A DNA stretch of 64,000 nucleotides, taken from assembly GCA_013396635.1 (NCBI GenBank), contig WBMW01000448.1, positions 1 to 64,000 of the forward strand. Direction: 5' to 3'. The notes under the pieces are model-generated. The model was not told the DNA's origin and searched no databases. It saw only the letters and a program-made list of their open reading frames with translations. Position 1 is the stretch's first letter. The number at the start of each line of letters is the position of its first letter. Shown here one piece after another: positions 62,401-64,000 of this stretch. Both the position numbers and the translations under genes were made by a program. This stretch comes from Penelope pileata. Taxonomy: Eukaryota > Chordata > Aves > Galliformes > Cracidae.

Positions 62401-64000
62401 GCCATGTGCTTTTGTGAATTATGCCGTGACTTTCAGATTTCTTCTGGACTACTGAAATGCTGGAGGAACTTAATAATGCCAGAAAAAATTGCAGCCACAG
62501 GAAATGTTCATGGGGTTTAAAATAACAACAACAAAAACCCTCTAGAGAATCTTAAAAATGAGAGCACTTGGGTATTTCAGGGACTGATGAGGCTTAACAT
62601 GTCTTTGTTGAGGTTCTCTCCAAACTTTGGTGACAACTGCCCTGGTGGTTATTTGATTGCCCTGCTTCCAAACACTACCAAAAACAAATCAAAGAGGCAA
62701 TTGGTCTCCAGGCTTTAAAAAAGCCTCTTCTTTCAGTTCTGACCATTCAGCACAATCTGTCTGGTATCAGTGATACTTTCATAGAAGGCACCATGTCTTT
62801 TGTCGTTGAAGTAGTGTAGATTATTTCATATCTAAATAATTGAAATAATACAATTTACACTGAGAAACCCTCAAAGTTAAGAAAACATAGCAAATATGTA
62901 AAATGCTTTGGACTCTAAAAATAGTTACACTTATTAGTTATTTCTAGATTTCTGATATAAAATGAGAAGAAAATAGTTATCTCTGCCTCTTTGTACTGAA
63001 TGTGCAGCTATCAAAGTGTGCATGCACTGCTTCATATTGTGCCTTAAATGCAAATTGTATATTGAGTTCGAACTGTGAGATCACCTTGAAAGAGCTTTAT
63101 TATATTGCTGCTGTGATTTGTTTGCATTACTTGATGACCTCAAATGAGAATGACACAGAAAGGCTGTAATACCTTCCAGTATTTGATGCAAAATCAAGAT
63201 GTTTGTCAAGAAGTCTTAACTCAAGGTTTGTCTAGTTAGTGGAAATGACAGTAATGAATTCACCACCCTTGACAGCCTTTATCTCATGACGAGTTGGCAC
63301 CGCATGATGTTAAATGCAAAACGTATTCCTGCTCACTAGTGCATAACTATTAGTTTTAGTAATCCTTCCCTGTTATGAGTGAAGAAAATCAATGCATTCT
63401 AGATTTTCTGCATTGTATTTCAGTCTAAAAGCTAAATGAAGACAAATAATTACTTTCGTTATCCAATGGTGGTGATTGCAATGTCAATTCTGTCCAAAAA
63501 AAAAAAAAAGCCACCTGTGAGCTGGAAATAAGTAGTTATGACTTCAACAGTACGTGTGATCATCCTTTGAACTTTCACTATTAAAAAATGAAATACTGAA
63601 ATATTGTTGTAAGCTGGATGGGAAGATCTGCAATTGGAAGGCATTGACTCTGCTTTATTTTGGTTTGAAAAAACAGTGTCAGTAATACCTCGTTCAATGT
63701 AATGCAGAAGACTGTAAGTACAGAGAATCGTTACTACTTTAATACTGTAATTCTTACAGTGCTTTTGTTGTCAGCGGGCTTACATGAATTACAATCAACA
63801 TATGTAGGATTTCCAAAGGTGTCTAAATCTTCTGTAAAACTGCTAGGGGTCTAAACACTGGAAAAGGCTGAATATGGTTGATCTAGTTTAACTATTTGTC
63901 CTGCAGTAGTTAAAGAATAAGGCAGGAATAAGTCTAACTGTACTAGAGGATGCTTCTAAAAGCGTGTTGTTCTTCTTTGAAAGGACCAGTAAAGATGCTG
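59451..64000. other. Intergenic, no gene seen
   Basis: No CR1, LTR or DNA transposon recognised in 4.5 kb. No open frame exceeds about 80 codons. AT-rich stretches near 61.5-61.8 kb and 63.06-63.31 kb contain intact-looking motifs (TTTACAT, AGATAAC, TTTGCAT-like) and are candidates for conserved regulatory DNA. In human the next gene downstream of UFM1 is FREM2; none of its exons is visible here. Confidence 0.55.

Noticed and set aside
1..64000. CRISPR arrays, bacterial operons, tRNA or rRNA genes
   Set aside because: I looked for spaced direct repeats, ribosome-binding sites with packed frames, and tRNA T-loop signatures, and found none. The window is bird nuclear DNA.

Overview
This is vertebrate nuclear DNA, most likely from a galliform bird close to chicken. 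It contains a split gene with GT/AG introns, at least eleven CR1 LINE pieces with the avian 3' end (CATAGAATC... or its complement), a Galluhop-like mariner remnant and endogenous-retrovirus LTRs. Overall it is AT-rich and gene-poor, with one CpG island. There are no bacterial operons, CRISPR arrays or recognisable tRNA or rRNA genes.

The only protein-coding gene I can support is UFM1 (ubiquitin-fold modifier 1) on the + strand, with coding exons from 47729 to 56509. Six exons join to an 85-residue protein whose length and sequence match the vertebrate family. Its promoter is a CpG island at about 47.15-48.12 kb. The initiator codon is split by an 83-bp intron (AT in exon 1, G in exon 2). A TGACGTGG motif, the UPR-element core bound by XBP1/ATF6, lies about 30 bp upstream of the start. 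The C-terminus reads Val-Gly-Ser-Ser instead of the human Val-Gly-Ser-Cys. Poly(A) signals lie at 57263 and 57761.

Layout: 1-7.6 kb is unannotated AT-rich DNA. 7600-8469 is a solo LTR with a 5-bp target duplication and an unusual GATGCCTG-rich repeat in its transcribed part. 8.5-47.1 kb is intergenic DNA with CR1 fragments on both strands, a deleted mariner (41468-41976) and a hAT-Charlie relic with an 8-bp target duplication (45703-46604). 47.15-57.8 kb is UFM1, with one antisense CR1 in intron 3. 57.8-64 kb is intergenic, with one probable LTR fragment near 59.0 kb and no recognisable CR1.

The other open frames are short and are best explained as chance or as transposon remnants. I found no convincing undescribed biological system. 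The observations most worth following are the split UFM1 start codon, the UPRE-like site, the C-terminal Ser, and the solo LTR with its repeated leader.
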